NCBI GenBank assembly: GCA_029210565.1
Contig: JARGFQ010000008.1
Location: 62,001 to 126,000 of the forward strand
DNA length: 64,000 nt
Reading direction: 5' to 3'
DNA from: Bacteroidales bacterium
GTDB lineage: Bacteria; Bacteroidota; Bacteroidia; Bacteroidales; VadinHA17
Positions within the stretch are counted from its first letter, which is position 1; each line of letters opens with the position of its first letter. Positions 17,386 through 24,759 of this stretch are shown one piece after another. A program made the translations under genes and the position numbers. A model generated the notes under the pieces. That model was not told where the DNA came from, made no database searches, and worked only from the letters and a program-made list of their open reading frames with translations.

Positions 17386-17493
17386 AACGCCCTGCTGCCT
17401 GCTCTGTTACGCCAAATATACAGCGCTCAGTTGCCTGCGCTGTTGCGCCAATTGTACAACGTTCTGCTGTCCGCGCTGTTGCGCCAAAGATAC
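17386..17493 (-). repeat. Three tandem 36-bp repeats upstream of pepE
   Basis: Units span 17386-17421, 17422-17457 and 17458-17493 exactly. Each contains CTGTTGCGCCAA or a one-base variant at the same place. On the minus strand, units 1 and 3 contain TATATTTG and TATCTTTG, perfect TAnnTTTG boxes, and unit 2 has the one-mismatch TACAATTG. Read on the plus strand, the repeat would encode a 12-residue ALLRQ-type repeat, but no supported gene uses that frame. Confidence 0.85.
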
Positions 17494-17494
17494 A

Positions 17495-17530
17495 TAAAAA
17501 AAAGAGAGGGTATTTCCTTGAAACACCCTC
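17495..17530 (-). terminator. Intrinsic terminator of the barrel gene
   Basis: On the minus strand GAGGGTGTTTC and GAAATACCCTC form an 11-bp stem with one G-T pair and a 3-nt loop, followed by TCTTTTTTTT. It lies about 40 nt after the stop codon of the barrel gene. Confidence 0.8.
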
Positions 17531-17568
17531 ACCGTATCATGCCGATACTGGCAACCTTGATCCTGCTG

Positions 17569-18669
17569 TCAGTCGTTGATTGTCAGCGCTATGCCGACTT
17601 CAAAGGGATAGAGTTCCGGCCCTTTGCCCTTCTCGAACATCTGTGACAGGTAGCAGGTGCCGTAGACCTGTACCATCTCGTACCCTGCCCGTGCCGTGAC
17701 TCCGTATCTCAGCACGTTGAGACTGAAGTCGTCATGGTTCTTATCCTTCTGCTTTCCGTCGCTGTAGTAGACCACCCTGGTATGTGATCCCAGCTTCACT
17801 GCCCCGATGATACCCGCCCCAATGTTCAGGGTGCTACTGTATGTCACGGGTATCTGTGCCTCCAGGATTACGGGCAGCACTCCGTAGACGGTTGCAAGTT
17901 TGCTCTTTTCATAGTTTATTCCGTCTGCAGGATAATATGGTTCCAGGATCCCGCCGTCTCCCGAGATGACCGAGTTGTTGTTGTCAAAGCGGTAGTTGTT
18001 GAAGCTGACACCCAGGGACGACACGATACCGATGTGGCGCGACAGTCCCAGGCTCACTGGCGGTGAGATGATATTGAAATTGGAAGATTTTGCCGTGTTC
18101 AGGTCGAGATAGTCATCGGCCATTTCCGGATTACGGCCCCACTGTCCGGTGGAATAGCTATTGAAGCCGATCTCAATGCCTCCGAGGTGGCCCTCGAACC
18201 AGCGTCTGCCGGGAGTGGAAAACTCTTCATCTGCATCTTCTTCCTCATCTCCCATCCTGATCTCCGCGTTGTCACCGTCGGTCACTATCCTGAAAGCCTT
18301 CTTCCCGAACCTTATCACTGTCTCATCGCCCGTGTCCTCCACGGTGACTATTTCACCTATGGTAATGCGGGTGGTATCTTCATCCTCACCGGGAAGATCC
18401 GATGATTCTGCCTCTTCAATCATTATCTCCTCCGCCTCATCTGCCGGGAGGCTCCCCTCCTCTGCCGGCAGCGCTTCTGCCTCCTGCCTAAGGGTGTCTG
18501 CCCCTGCAGCAATGATGTCCGTTTTCACTTTCAGGGTATCCGGCGGCGTTACCTTACCCGCCTCCGCCTCAAGTTTCTCCAACTCCTTCAGTTTTTCTTC
18601 CTTCTCCTGTGCCTGCACCGGAAGGATCAGCGCAATTATCACAGCGATTGTAAACAATGTTCTCTTCAT
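17569..18669 (-). CDS. Outer-membrane beta-barrel protein, PorT-like, with acidic N-terminal region
   Basis: The 366-residue protein has a signal peptide (MKRTLFTIAVIIALILPVQA). A low-complexity region very rich in Glu and Asp follows (about 22-150), then a C-terminal domain of alternating hydrophobic strands typical of OMP_b-brl_2/PorT barrels. The segment RWFEGHLGGIEIGFNSY begins the barrel. Function is unknown. It lies downstream of an ECF sigma factor and a membrane anti-sigma candidate, but has its own upstream region of about 200 bp with two copies of the dispersed 70-bp element. Confidence 0.75.
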   Translation of the reverse strand: MKRTLFTIAVIIALILPVQAQEKEEKLKELEKLEAEAGKVTPPDTLKVKTDIIAAGADTLRQEAEALPAEEGSLPADEAEEIMIEEAESSDLPGEDEDTTRITIGEIVTVEDTGDETVIRFGKKAFRIVTDGDNAEIRMGDEEEDADEEFSTPGRRWFEGHLGGIEIGFNSYSTGQWGRNPEMADDYLDLNTAKSSNFNIISPPVSLGLSRHIGIVSSLGVSFNNYRFDNNNSVISGDGGILEPYYPADGINYEKSKLATVYGVLPVILEAQIPVTYSSTLNIGAGIIGAVKLGSHTRVVYYSDGKQKDKNHDDFSLNVLRYGVTARAGYEMVQVYGTCYLSQMFEKGKGPELYPFEVGIALTIND

Positions 18670-18693
18670 GGCGTTTATTTAATTATTATTTTA

Positions 18694-18762
18694 TTGGTCG
18701 AATGGAACTTACAGGAATCTGACAATCAAAACCTGTTGCGAGTTCCTGCTCATGCAAGTTTC
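18694..18762 (-). repeat. 70-bp dispersed element, copy B
   Basis: On the minus strand the copy runs from GAAACTTGCATG (18751-18762) to CCTGTAAGTTCC (18704-18715), then ATTCGACCAA ending at 18694. It ends 24 nt before the ATG of the barrel gene. It is in direct tandem with copy C, with a 70-bp period. Confidence 0.85.
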
Positions 18763-18764
18763 AC

Positions 18765-18832
18765 TTGTCGAATGGAACCTGCATGAATGTAGTAGTCATT
18801 TACTGCTGTGAGTTGCTGCTCATGCAAGTTTC
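18765..18832 (-). repeat. 70-bp dispersed element, copy C
   Basis: The minus-strand left arm GAAACTTGCATG is at 18821-18832 (preceded by a mismatched base context). The interior GAGCAGCAACTCACAGCAG resembles copies A and F. The right arm CATGCAGGTTCC is followed by ATTCGACAAG. It is the upstream member of a tandem pair in front of the barrel gene. Confidence 0.85.
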
Positions 18833-18876
18833 TGTTGTTTATTGGTGGGACGATCAATGCCCCCGGAAAGTTACAT

Positions 18877-19998
18877 TCAGGGGTGAGTTTTTTTCGCCGG
18901 GGCAGAGAAGGTTAGCAGTGAAGAGCTGAAATTCGTTGCAAGCTGCTCCCCTTCATTATTTTTCTCCTGTTCCAGCTCCATTTCCCAGCCCAGCACTCTG
19001 TTTACTCCCCTGATGCAGGCATCGGCAATAAAGTATCCGTCAACACTTTTCGGTTCTTTTGTTATGGCCTCCGCCAGCAGTGAGAGACCTCTCACCAGCC
19101 AGTTTTCCTCTCTCTCCAGAGCAGGAAGAGGCGTTATATCCTTAAGCTCCACCGGAGCCAGGCGGGATGCTTCCGGTGCGGCAGCCAGCAGGGGCACTGC
19201 ACCCGACAAATCATGCATCAAGGCAATAGACTCTGCCAGATCATGGTATTCAGCAATTTCCGCGGTGGTTCGCGGCTCACTATTAGCGTGGATGGATGAG
19301 TTGGTAGCTGAGGCAGTAATATCATTCTGTTGCGGCACTATTCCTTCTGGTTTAAGTGATTCCGGGATCACCCCGACTGGCCGAGGCTTACTCGTTATGT
19401 CAGCAGCAGATCCAGAGATGACACCGGCATGCAGGGTCCTGCTTGTTTTGTCAACAGATGGGTTAGCCGCACCATCAGTTTGATTCATATTTTGCGTTGC
19501 AGAAGTCACACCCTCTGCCGGCCGGGTATTGATGACCGGTGATGCCTCGGGAATGAGTGCCTCACTCATGGGGTAGGCATCTACAACAGCCGGTCCCGTT
19601 GATTTGTTGTCGGGTGTCGTCTTTAACGGGCCCAGGATTACCAGGGCTCCCAGTGCTGCTGCTACAGTCAGTGTGACAATCAATGTTCGCCTGATGGCGT
19701 AGGTACCCGGATCAACTTTCAGCATTCGGTTCCTGCCCTCCCACCTGTCATTTAGCGGTGAGAGCCTGATCTGCCGGAAGCTTTTAGCGCGCATCCTTTT
19801 TTCGGGACTGGAGGCCAGCGCCTCCTCTGTCTCTGCCAGACTGTCGCCGCCGAGAGCATCATCAGACCACGCGGCAGCCAGGAGGTCAAACTGCTCATCA
19901 GCAAGCTCCTCCGGCCGGCGGAACAGTTTCCCTCCGCCCTGCAGCCTGTCACCCCGGGGTGTGAGGCGGGGGAGGTCAGTATCTTCTGTCATTGCCAT
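18877..19998 (-). CDS. Putative membrane anti-sigma factor
   Basis: The 373-residue protein has a cytoplasmic N-terminal part (1-100), one transmembrane segment (about 104-124), and a low-complexity Ser/Thr/Pro/Ala-rich periplasmic part. Its first codons overlap the ECF sigma gene by 10 bp, the usual arrangement for a sigma factor and its membrane-bound regulator. No ZAS or FecR motif was recognised, so the anti-sigma role rests on context and topology. It ends with FSAPAKKTHP. Confidence 0.6.
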   Translation of the reverse strand: MAMTEDTDLPRLTPRGDRLQGGGKLFRRPEELADEQFDLLAAAWSDDALGGDSLAETEEALASSPEKRMRAKSFRQIRLSPLNDRWEGRNRMLKVDPGTYAIRRTLIVTLTVAAALGALVILGPLKTTPDNKSTGPAVVDAYPMSEALIPEASPVINTRPAEGVTSATQNMNQTDGAANPSVDKTSRTLHAGVISGSAADITSKPRPVGVIPESLKPEGIVPQQNDITASATNSSIHANSEPRTTAEIAEYHDLAESIALMHDLSGAVPLLAAAPEASRLAPVELKDITPLPALEREENWLVRGLSLLAEAITKEPKSVDGYFIADACIRGVNRVLGWEMELEQEKNNEGEQLATNFSSSLLTFSAPAKKTHP

Positions 19999-20474
19999 AC
20001 CGATGTCATTACCAGATAGTTCCTGAGGGCCACACGTCCCCTGAAGATGTAGGTCTTGACCTGTGCCTCAGAGAGTGCGGTGATGTCAGCTATCTCCTTA
20101 TAGCTGTATCCTTCGTAATCGCGTAGGAGAATTACCGATCGCTGGGCCGGCGGAAGGGTCTCCAGGGCCCTGTGCAGCACATCGTTAAGGTCGCTGCCGT
20201 TCTCCTCCGCATATAGTGAACTGTCATCATAGTATTCCACGCCTAGCAGCCTGGAGTCTTTCCTGATAACATCAATCATCCTGTTGTATGCCGTTGAGAA
20301 GAGCCATGATTTCACTGCGCCGTACTCTATTTCAGTGACGCACCGCCAAAGCTTCTCGTAGGTGTCCTGCACGATATCGTCAGCCCTGTGGCTGTCCTTG
20401 ATACTGCGGAAGATGAACCGGTAAACATGGTCACCGAACTCCCTGACGGTATTATTGTACTCTTTTACGGTCAT
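19989..20474 (-). CDS. ECF-type RNA polymerase sigma factor
   Basis: The 161-residue protein has region 2 (HRADDIVQDTYEKLWRCV) and region 4 (LPPAQRSVILLRDYEGYSYKEIADITALSEAQVKTYIFRGR) of sigma-70 ECF factors, and no region 3. It would direct RNA polymerase to promoters for an envelope or stress response. The 10-bp overlap with the following membrane protein suggests that protein restrains it until a signal arrives. The regulated promoters are not identified. Confidence 0.93.
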   Translation of the reverse strand: MTVKEYNNTVREFGDHVYRFIFRSIKDSHRADDIVQDTYEKLWRCVTEIEYGAVKSWLFSTAYNRMIDVIRKDSRLLGVEYYDDSSLYAEENGSDLNDVLHRALETLPPAQRSVILLRDYEGYSYKEIADITALSEAQVKTYIFRGRVALRNYLVMTSVWQ

Positions 20475-20550
20475 TCAGGTCAATACACTGACATCATAAA
20501 GACGGCTGTAATACCCCAAATGTTACAGGTATGCGCGAAAAAAAGGTAAC

Positions 20551-20687
20551 GACGGGTCTCAGGCCCGTCGCGCCACATGACCAGGTATTTGCATATGATG
20601 CAGCAGCGGCAGGTCTGAGACCTGCCGCAACGCAAATCAACCAGATTATTGCATATGATGCAGTAACGGCAGGTCTCAGACCTGCCG
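20551..20687. repeat. Three REP-like palindromes in about 60-bp repeats
   Basis: Palindromes occur at 20551-20569 (GACGGG/CCCGTC arms), 20607-20627 (CGGCAGGTCT/AGACCTGCCG) and 20667-20687 (CGGCAGGTCT/AGACCTGCCG). They are separated by near-identical spacers containing ATTGCATATGATGCAG, giving a repeat period of 57-60 bp. They lie between the 3' end of the GH16-like gene and the start of the sigma gene. Similar GGTCT-AGACC palindromes are typical REP-type repeats, possibly spread by RAYT transposases; no such gene is in the window. Confidence 0.8.
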
Positions 20688-20742
20688 TAACGTGGATGGA
20701 TGCAGAATATCGTTATTATGCAAATATCTGCCTGTTATGCAG

Positions 20743-22329
20743 TTATTTGGGTTGGTATACCCTCATCCAGTCGATCTCCATTGATGAGATCCCTCCTATG
20801 GGTTTGTCAACGCCTCCTGCGAGGTTGATGTACATCTCCTCCTGGGGCACGCCGGTTGTCTGACGCATCACCTCCACTCCGTTGATCTTCCAGATGAGAC
20901 TCTGGGAGGTCCACTCGAGGGTGTATATGTAGAAATCAGAGAGGTATCGTGATCCGATGCTTTTCTTATAATGGCTGCCCGGCGAGGTGAAGAGATCAAA
21001 CCAGACCTTTCCGCCGCCCGACCTGCATACGTCAACATGAGGTGTTATGCGGTCACCTATAAGCCAGAAGGCATTTCGCACATTGTGGTCGGCAAGTTTG
21101 ATCTTGGCGGAGAAGGTGCCGTACTTCTGCCTGAAAGAAGCGCCGGTGTTGATAATGCCGGAGGTAAAGTTGAAATCCTTGTTGTAGAAACCTTTTGACG
21201 GATCCCATACCTTGCCGTTTATCTTCTGAGGTTTGGTGATGATGCGAAGTACACTGTGACGCATCTCGAAATTGTCCGAAGGTGTGTAACAGTGAAGATC
21301 GGTGGCAATACTGTAGCTGTCGTGAAGCAGCTTATCACCCCAGTAGTATTTGTTGATCCATTTGCTGCTGTCGGGGGCAGCTCCGTCGAACTCATCGCTG
21401 AATGTGAGTTTTCGGTTTTTGATGATATCAAACTTGTTCGAATCCCTAATGCCAAAGTACCATTTTATGTCGGCTGAATTCTTCAGGGTCTCATACTCCT
21501 TAAGCTCCCTGAACATCTCCGTCTTTTCGAACCGGCGCTTGTCAAGAAGATACTCTTTCCTCTCCGAAAACTCCTTTGTCTTAAGATACTCCTGGAGTTC
21601 ATGGTACCTCTTCAGGCGTGCGGAATCCTTAACACCGGTGTAGTTGTGATATTCCTTTGAATTGCGAAACTTGTAGTAGGAAACAATATCCGAAGCACTC
21701 TTTTTGGTTTTGAGTTCCTGCAGTTTCTGATATTCGGGAGTATCCTTAAACCTGATCGGCTTCATATTCTTCTTCAGCAGGAACGCCGATGAGGTCACCA
21801 GGGACTGCAAATCGGAGAACCTCTTCACCTTTTCGGGATTAAGATTTTTTTTAACCTCCTTGTCTTTCTTCAGTTTTTTGAATTCCAGCCACTTGCCATA
21901 CTCCTCCGTATCCTTGAATGTCACCGGCTTCATCTTCTCCTTCTGCCTGAATTCAGGCGACTGCACGAAGAGCTGAAGGTCTTCGATCTCCTTTATCCTT
22001 TCTGATCCGTCAAGCGACTGAAAATTCTTCAGCAGGGCGCGGCCCTCTGTCCTGAAATATGAAACAATGTCTTTTGCCTTCTGCAGGCCCCGGAATTCCG
22101 TCTCCCTGGCGTGCTCCTCCGAGCCCTTGTAGGCAAGCGATTCTATCTCCTTCTTTTTCTGCATGAAGCCGGCCGAGTTGACACTCTCGTGCAATACGTT
22201 GTATCGTGCCAGTTCTTCCGAGCCGGCAAAGGCGATCATCTTTTCATACTCGGCAATCAGAGCCTTCTCTTCCTGTTCGATTTTGGAGGTTGAGGGGATC
22301 ATCCCCAGCATCAGCTTTAAGGTTGACAT
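20743..22329 (-). CDS. GH16-fold protein with helical repeats and a lost catalytic motif
   Basis: The 528-residue protein has no signal peptide. Residues 1-320 are a highly charged, helical region with repeated segments of the type SxEY..L.ELK and DIVSYYKF. The C-terminal 200 residues (from KLTFSDEFDG) look like a GH16 laminarinase/kappa-carrageenase-type jelly roll, ending GGISSMEIDWMRVYQ. The position of the ExDxxE catalytic motif reads HVDVCR (431-436): the central Asp is kept, but both Glu residues are His and Arg. Glycosidase activity is therefore unlikely; a binding or structural role is inferred. The substrate is unknown. Confidence 0.75.
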   Translation of the reverse strand: MSTLKLMLGMIPSTSKIEQEEKALIAEYEKMIAFAGSEELARYNVLHESVNSAGFMQKKKEIESLAYKGSEEHARETEFRGLQKAKDIVSYFRTEGRALLKNFQSLDGSERIKEIEDLQLFVQSPEFRQKEKMKPVTFKDTEEYGKWLEFKKLKKDKEVKKNLNPEKVKRFSDLQSLVTSSAFLLKKNMKPIRFKDTPEYQKLQELKTKKSASDIVSYYKFRNSKEYHNYTGVKDSARLKRYHELQEYLKTKEFSERKEYLLDKRRFEKTEMFRELKEYETLKNSADIKWYFGIRDSNKFDIIKNRKLTFSDEFDGAAPDSSKWINKYYWGDKLLHDSYSIATDLHCYTPSDNFEMRHSVLRIITKPQKINGKVWDPSKGFYNKDFNFTSGIINTGASFRQKYGTFSAKIKLADHNVRNAFWLIGDRITPHVDVCRSGGGKVWFDLFTSPGSHYKKSIGSRYLSDFYIYTLEWTSQSLIWKINGVEVMRQTTGVPQEEMYINLAGGVDKPIGGISSMEIDWMRVYQPK

Positions 22330-22477
22330 TGCAGGTTGCTTTTTGGTATAGTTCGGATAAAGTTAAATATCTTTCAAACATTATATTCGCATCAGCCAAT
22401 TATTTGTTAATTAGGCAATAACAAACAAAATCGGATCAGTTGCGACAAATAGTTTATTTTCAACAGAATAAAAACGG

Positions 22478-23263
22478 ATGAAAAAGCTCATTATTGTTAC
22501 CCTTCTGATAATGGTGGCATCCTGTGCCACGGTGAAGCAAACAACCCTGCCCGCAGAGGAGGATCAGGACCACCTGATCCTTGCTACGCTATGGTACCAA
22601 AAATCAGCCGAGATGCGGGCACTTTATTATCAGTGCTTCCGCAATGCAGAGATCGCGCTTGCGGAAAACCTCGTATGGGCTGGCCGGACGACGCCGGCTG
22701 CGGTAGTGCTTGATATTGATGAGACCCTGCTTGACAACTCCCCCTTCCAGGGATGGCAGGTGCTTGAGAAAAAGTCGTTCGACAACGACGACTGGTTCCG
22801 GTGGGTGGAGCTCGCCAGCGCCAGGCCTCTCCCGGGTGCGGTGGAGTTCACCAGGTATGCCGACTCACTGGGCGTGGAGGTCTTCTATGTGTCAAACAGA
22901 ACCGTGCAGGAGATGGGTCCCACGATTGAAAATTTGGCGGCCTGGGGATTTGTCAACGCCGACAGCGCACACATGCTCCTTAAGGAGACAACATCGTCAA
23001 AGGTGGAGAGGCGGGCGTTGATTGAAAAGGACTATGAGATTTTGCTGCTGGTAGGGGACAATCTCGCTGACCACAGCGGCATCTACGAGAAACGAGGTCC
23101 TGACCACGGTTTTGCAGCTGTTGACACCGACCGCCGGCTCTTCGGCACAAGATACATTGTGCTTCCCAATCCCATGTACGGCAACTGGCTCAATGACCTT
23201 CTACGGAGTGCCCCGGGCAGCATCGAGCGGGAGAGTCTAATCAGACTGCTTGAAACGTTCTGA
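22478..23263 (+). CDS. 5'-nucleotidase, lipoprotein e(P4) family (class C acid phosphatase)
   Basis: The 261-residue protein has a lipoprotein signal with lipobox VASC, so it is probably membrane-anchored outside the cytoplasm. HAD motifs follow: DIDETLLDN (motif I, nucleophile Asp), VSNRT (motif II), a Lys in SSKVERR (motif III), and GDNLAD (motif IV). Family members remove phosphate from nucleotides or other phosphomonoesters to allow uptake. It is divergent from the GH16-like gene, with a 148-bp AT-rich gap. Confidence 0.92.
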   Translation: MKKLIIVTLLIMVASCATVKQTTLPAEEDQDHLILATLWYQKSAEMRALYYQCFRNAEIALAENLVWAGRTTPAAVVLDIDETLLDNSPFQGWQVLEKKSFDNDDWFRWVELASARPLPGAVEFTRYADSLGVEVFYVSNRTVQEMGPTIENLAAWGFVNADSAHMLLKETTSSKVERRALIEKDYEILLLVGDNLADHSGIYEKRGPDHGFAAVDTDRRLFGTRYIVLPNPMYGNWLNDLLRSAPGSIERESLIRLLETF

Positions 23264-23339
23264 GATCAATCCAGTTATAAAAGGGTTCTGACCGACCCCG
23301 TCAAATCTAATGTTAATATTTATATTAAATTACTGATCG

Positions 23340-23371
23340 TATTCGCAAAAATAAGGTTATATTTGCGAATA
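23340..23371 (+). promoter_or_regulatory. Promoter with overlapping palindrome, upstream of the ATPase gene
   Basis: The -7 box TATATTTG is at 23358-23365. An inverted repeat with arms TATTCGCAAA (23340-23349) and TTTGCGAATA (23362-23371) overlaps it. Such a position suits a repressor operator, but no specific regulator is implied. Confidence 0.55.
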
Positions 23372-23391
23372 TAGTCATAAAATTTGCTGAA

Positions 23392-24513
23392 ATGATAGTC
23401 AGATTCCTTCAGAAAAAAATCGAAGAAAAACTGGATCAAGGAAAAGCAATCATTATTTCCGGCGCAAGACAAACCGGAAAGACCACTCTTCTGAAACTGA
23501 TGTTTTCGGGTTTGGATGGTTCGTTATGGCTAAACGGAGATGAACCTGATGTCAGGGCTCTTTTTGATGAACCATCGTCGACAAGATTTAAAGCTTTATT
23601 TGGTAACAGCAGGATGGTCATTATTGATGAAGCACAAAGAATAAAAGACATTGGCCTGAAACTAAAGCTGATAACTGACCAGATTCCCGAAGTGCAACTT
23701 GTAGTAACCGGATCCTCATCATTTGACCTGGCGAATAAGATCAATGAACCGCTTACGGGGAGAAAATGGGAATATAATCTTTTCCCATTGAGTTTCGCAG
23801 AGATGGCAGGTCATCATGGATTTCTTAATGAGAAAAGACTTCTTTTTCACAGGCTTGTATATGGTTACTATCCTGAGGTTGTAAACTCTCCAGGACAGGA
23901 GAAGGAATTGCTGAAGCAATTGTCAGACAGCTATCTCTATAAGGATATTCTTATGCTTGGTGATATACGGAAGCCCGAAAAGCTTGTTAGGCTATTACAA
24001 CTTCTTGCATTTCAGGTAGGTAATGAAGTCTCATACAATGAACTTGGAATGAATCTGGATCTTGACAACCAAACGGTAGAGAAATATATCCAGCTACTGG
24101 AAAAGACGTACGTGATATTCAGGCTTGGGTCATTCAGCCGGAACCTGCGCAAGGAGCTCAAAAGAGCCCGGAAGATATATTTTTATGATAATGGCATCCG
24201 TAATACCCTGATAGCAAACTTCAACCCTCCTGAGCTGAGAAATGATACAGGGCCTCTGTGGGAAAACTTTCTCATTTCTGAACGCCAAAAGCACATTCAT
24301 TATTCGGGAATCTGGGCAAACAGGTATTTCTGGCGAACGCATGATCAGCAAGAGATAGATTATATTGAAGAAAGAGATAGCCAGCTCTGGGCTTATGAGT
24401 TCAAATGGAAGCCCGGCAAGAAATTAAGTATGCCGGTTGCTTTTACTGAATCATATCCCGGATCCCCCGGAACTGTAATCACCCCGGACAATTTTGAAGA
24501 CTTGCTGCTCTGA
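23392..24513 (+). CDS. ATP-binding protein with AAA_14 and DUF4143 domains
   Basis: The 373-residue protein has Walker A GARQTGKTT, Walker B MVIIDEAQ and a sensor-1-like VVTGSSS in its N-terminal ATPase half. The C-terminal DUF4143 half contains EIDYIEE followed by WAYEFKW, which fits a PD-(D/E)xK nuclease-like pattern. These ATPases are common and variable in Bacteroidota and are often suspected to be part of mobile or toxin-antitoxin-like cargo; the function is not established. The gene is AT-rich compared with its neighbours. Confidence 0.85.
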   Translation: MIVRFLQKKIEEKLDQGKAIIISGARQTGKTTLLKLMFSGLDGSLWLNGDEPDVRALFDEPSSTRFKALFGNSRMVIIDEAQRIKDIGLKLKLITDQIPEVQLVVTGSSSFDLANKINEPLTGRKWEYNLFPLSFAEMAGHHGFLNEKRLLFHRLVYGYYPEVVNSPGQEKELLKQLSDSYLYKDILMLGDIRKPEKLVRLLQLLAFQVGNEVSYNELGMNLDLDNQTVEKYIQLLEKTYVIFRLGSFSRNLRKELKRARKIYFYDNGIRNTLIANFNPPELRNDTGPLWENFLISERQKHIHYSGIWANRYFWRTHDQQEIDYIEERDSQLWAYEFKWKPGKKLSMPVAFTESYPGSPGTVITPDNFEDLLL

Positions 24514-24759
24514 TTATTCTGGTATAATCACCATTAACTGAGCAAATTCAATTTTCCTGATTGATTAGGATTGTATTCACTCAAGACATTATAAGTAACC
24601 CCTTTACGCCAACGACTAAAAAAACAGACGAAAAAATCCATAATAACTTGTGCGTCTATAAATATAGTCGTATATTTGTTGTGAAGGATTGATTGAAATG
24701 AAGTGTCCGGAAACGGGCATAGCGTTGCTTTTGCATGACTTACTACAATCGGTTCCGGA
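24514..24759 (+). promoter_or_regulatory. Intergenic leader with -7 box TATATTTG at 24671-24678
   Basis: This AT-rich 246-bp gap holds a TAnnTTTG box (TATATTTG, 24671-24678), about 80 nt before the TlpA-like start codon. Nothing else was recognised. Confidence 0.45.

Noticed and set aside
17386..17493. 36-bp repeats as a CRISPR array
   Set aside because: The units are contiguous with no unique spacers and no cas genes are present.
17245..17646. 133-codon plus-strand frame containing a 12-residue ALLRQ-type repeat
   Set aside because: It overlaps pepE and the barrel gene on the other strand and runs through the terminator and the 36-bp repeats; the repeat is better explained at DNA level.
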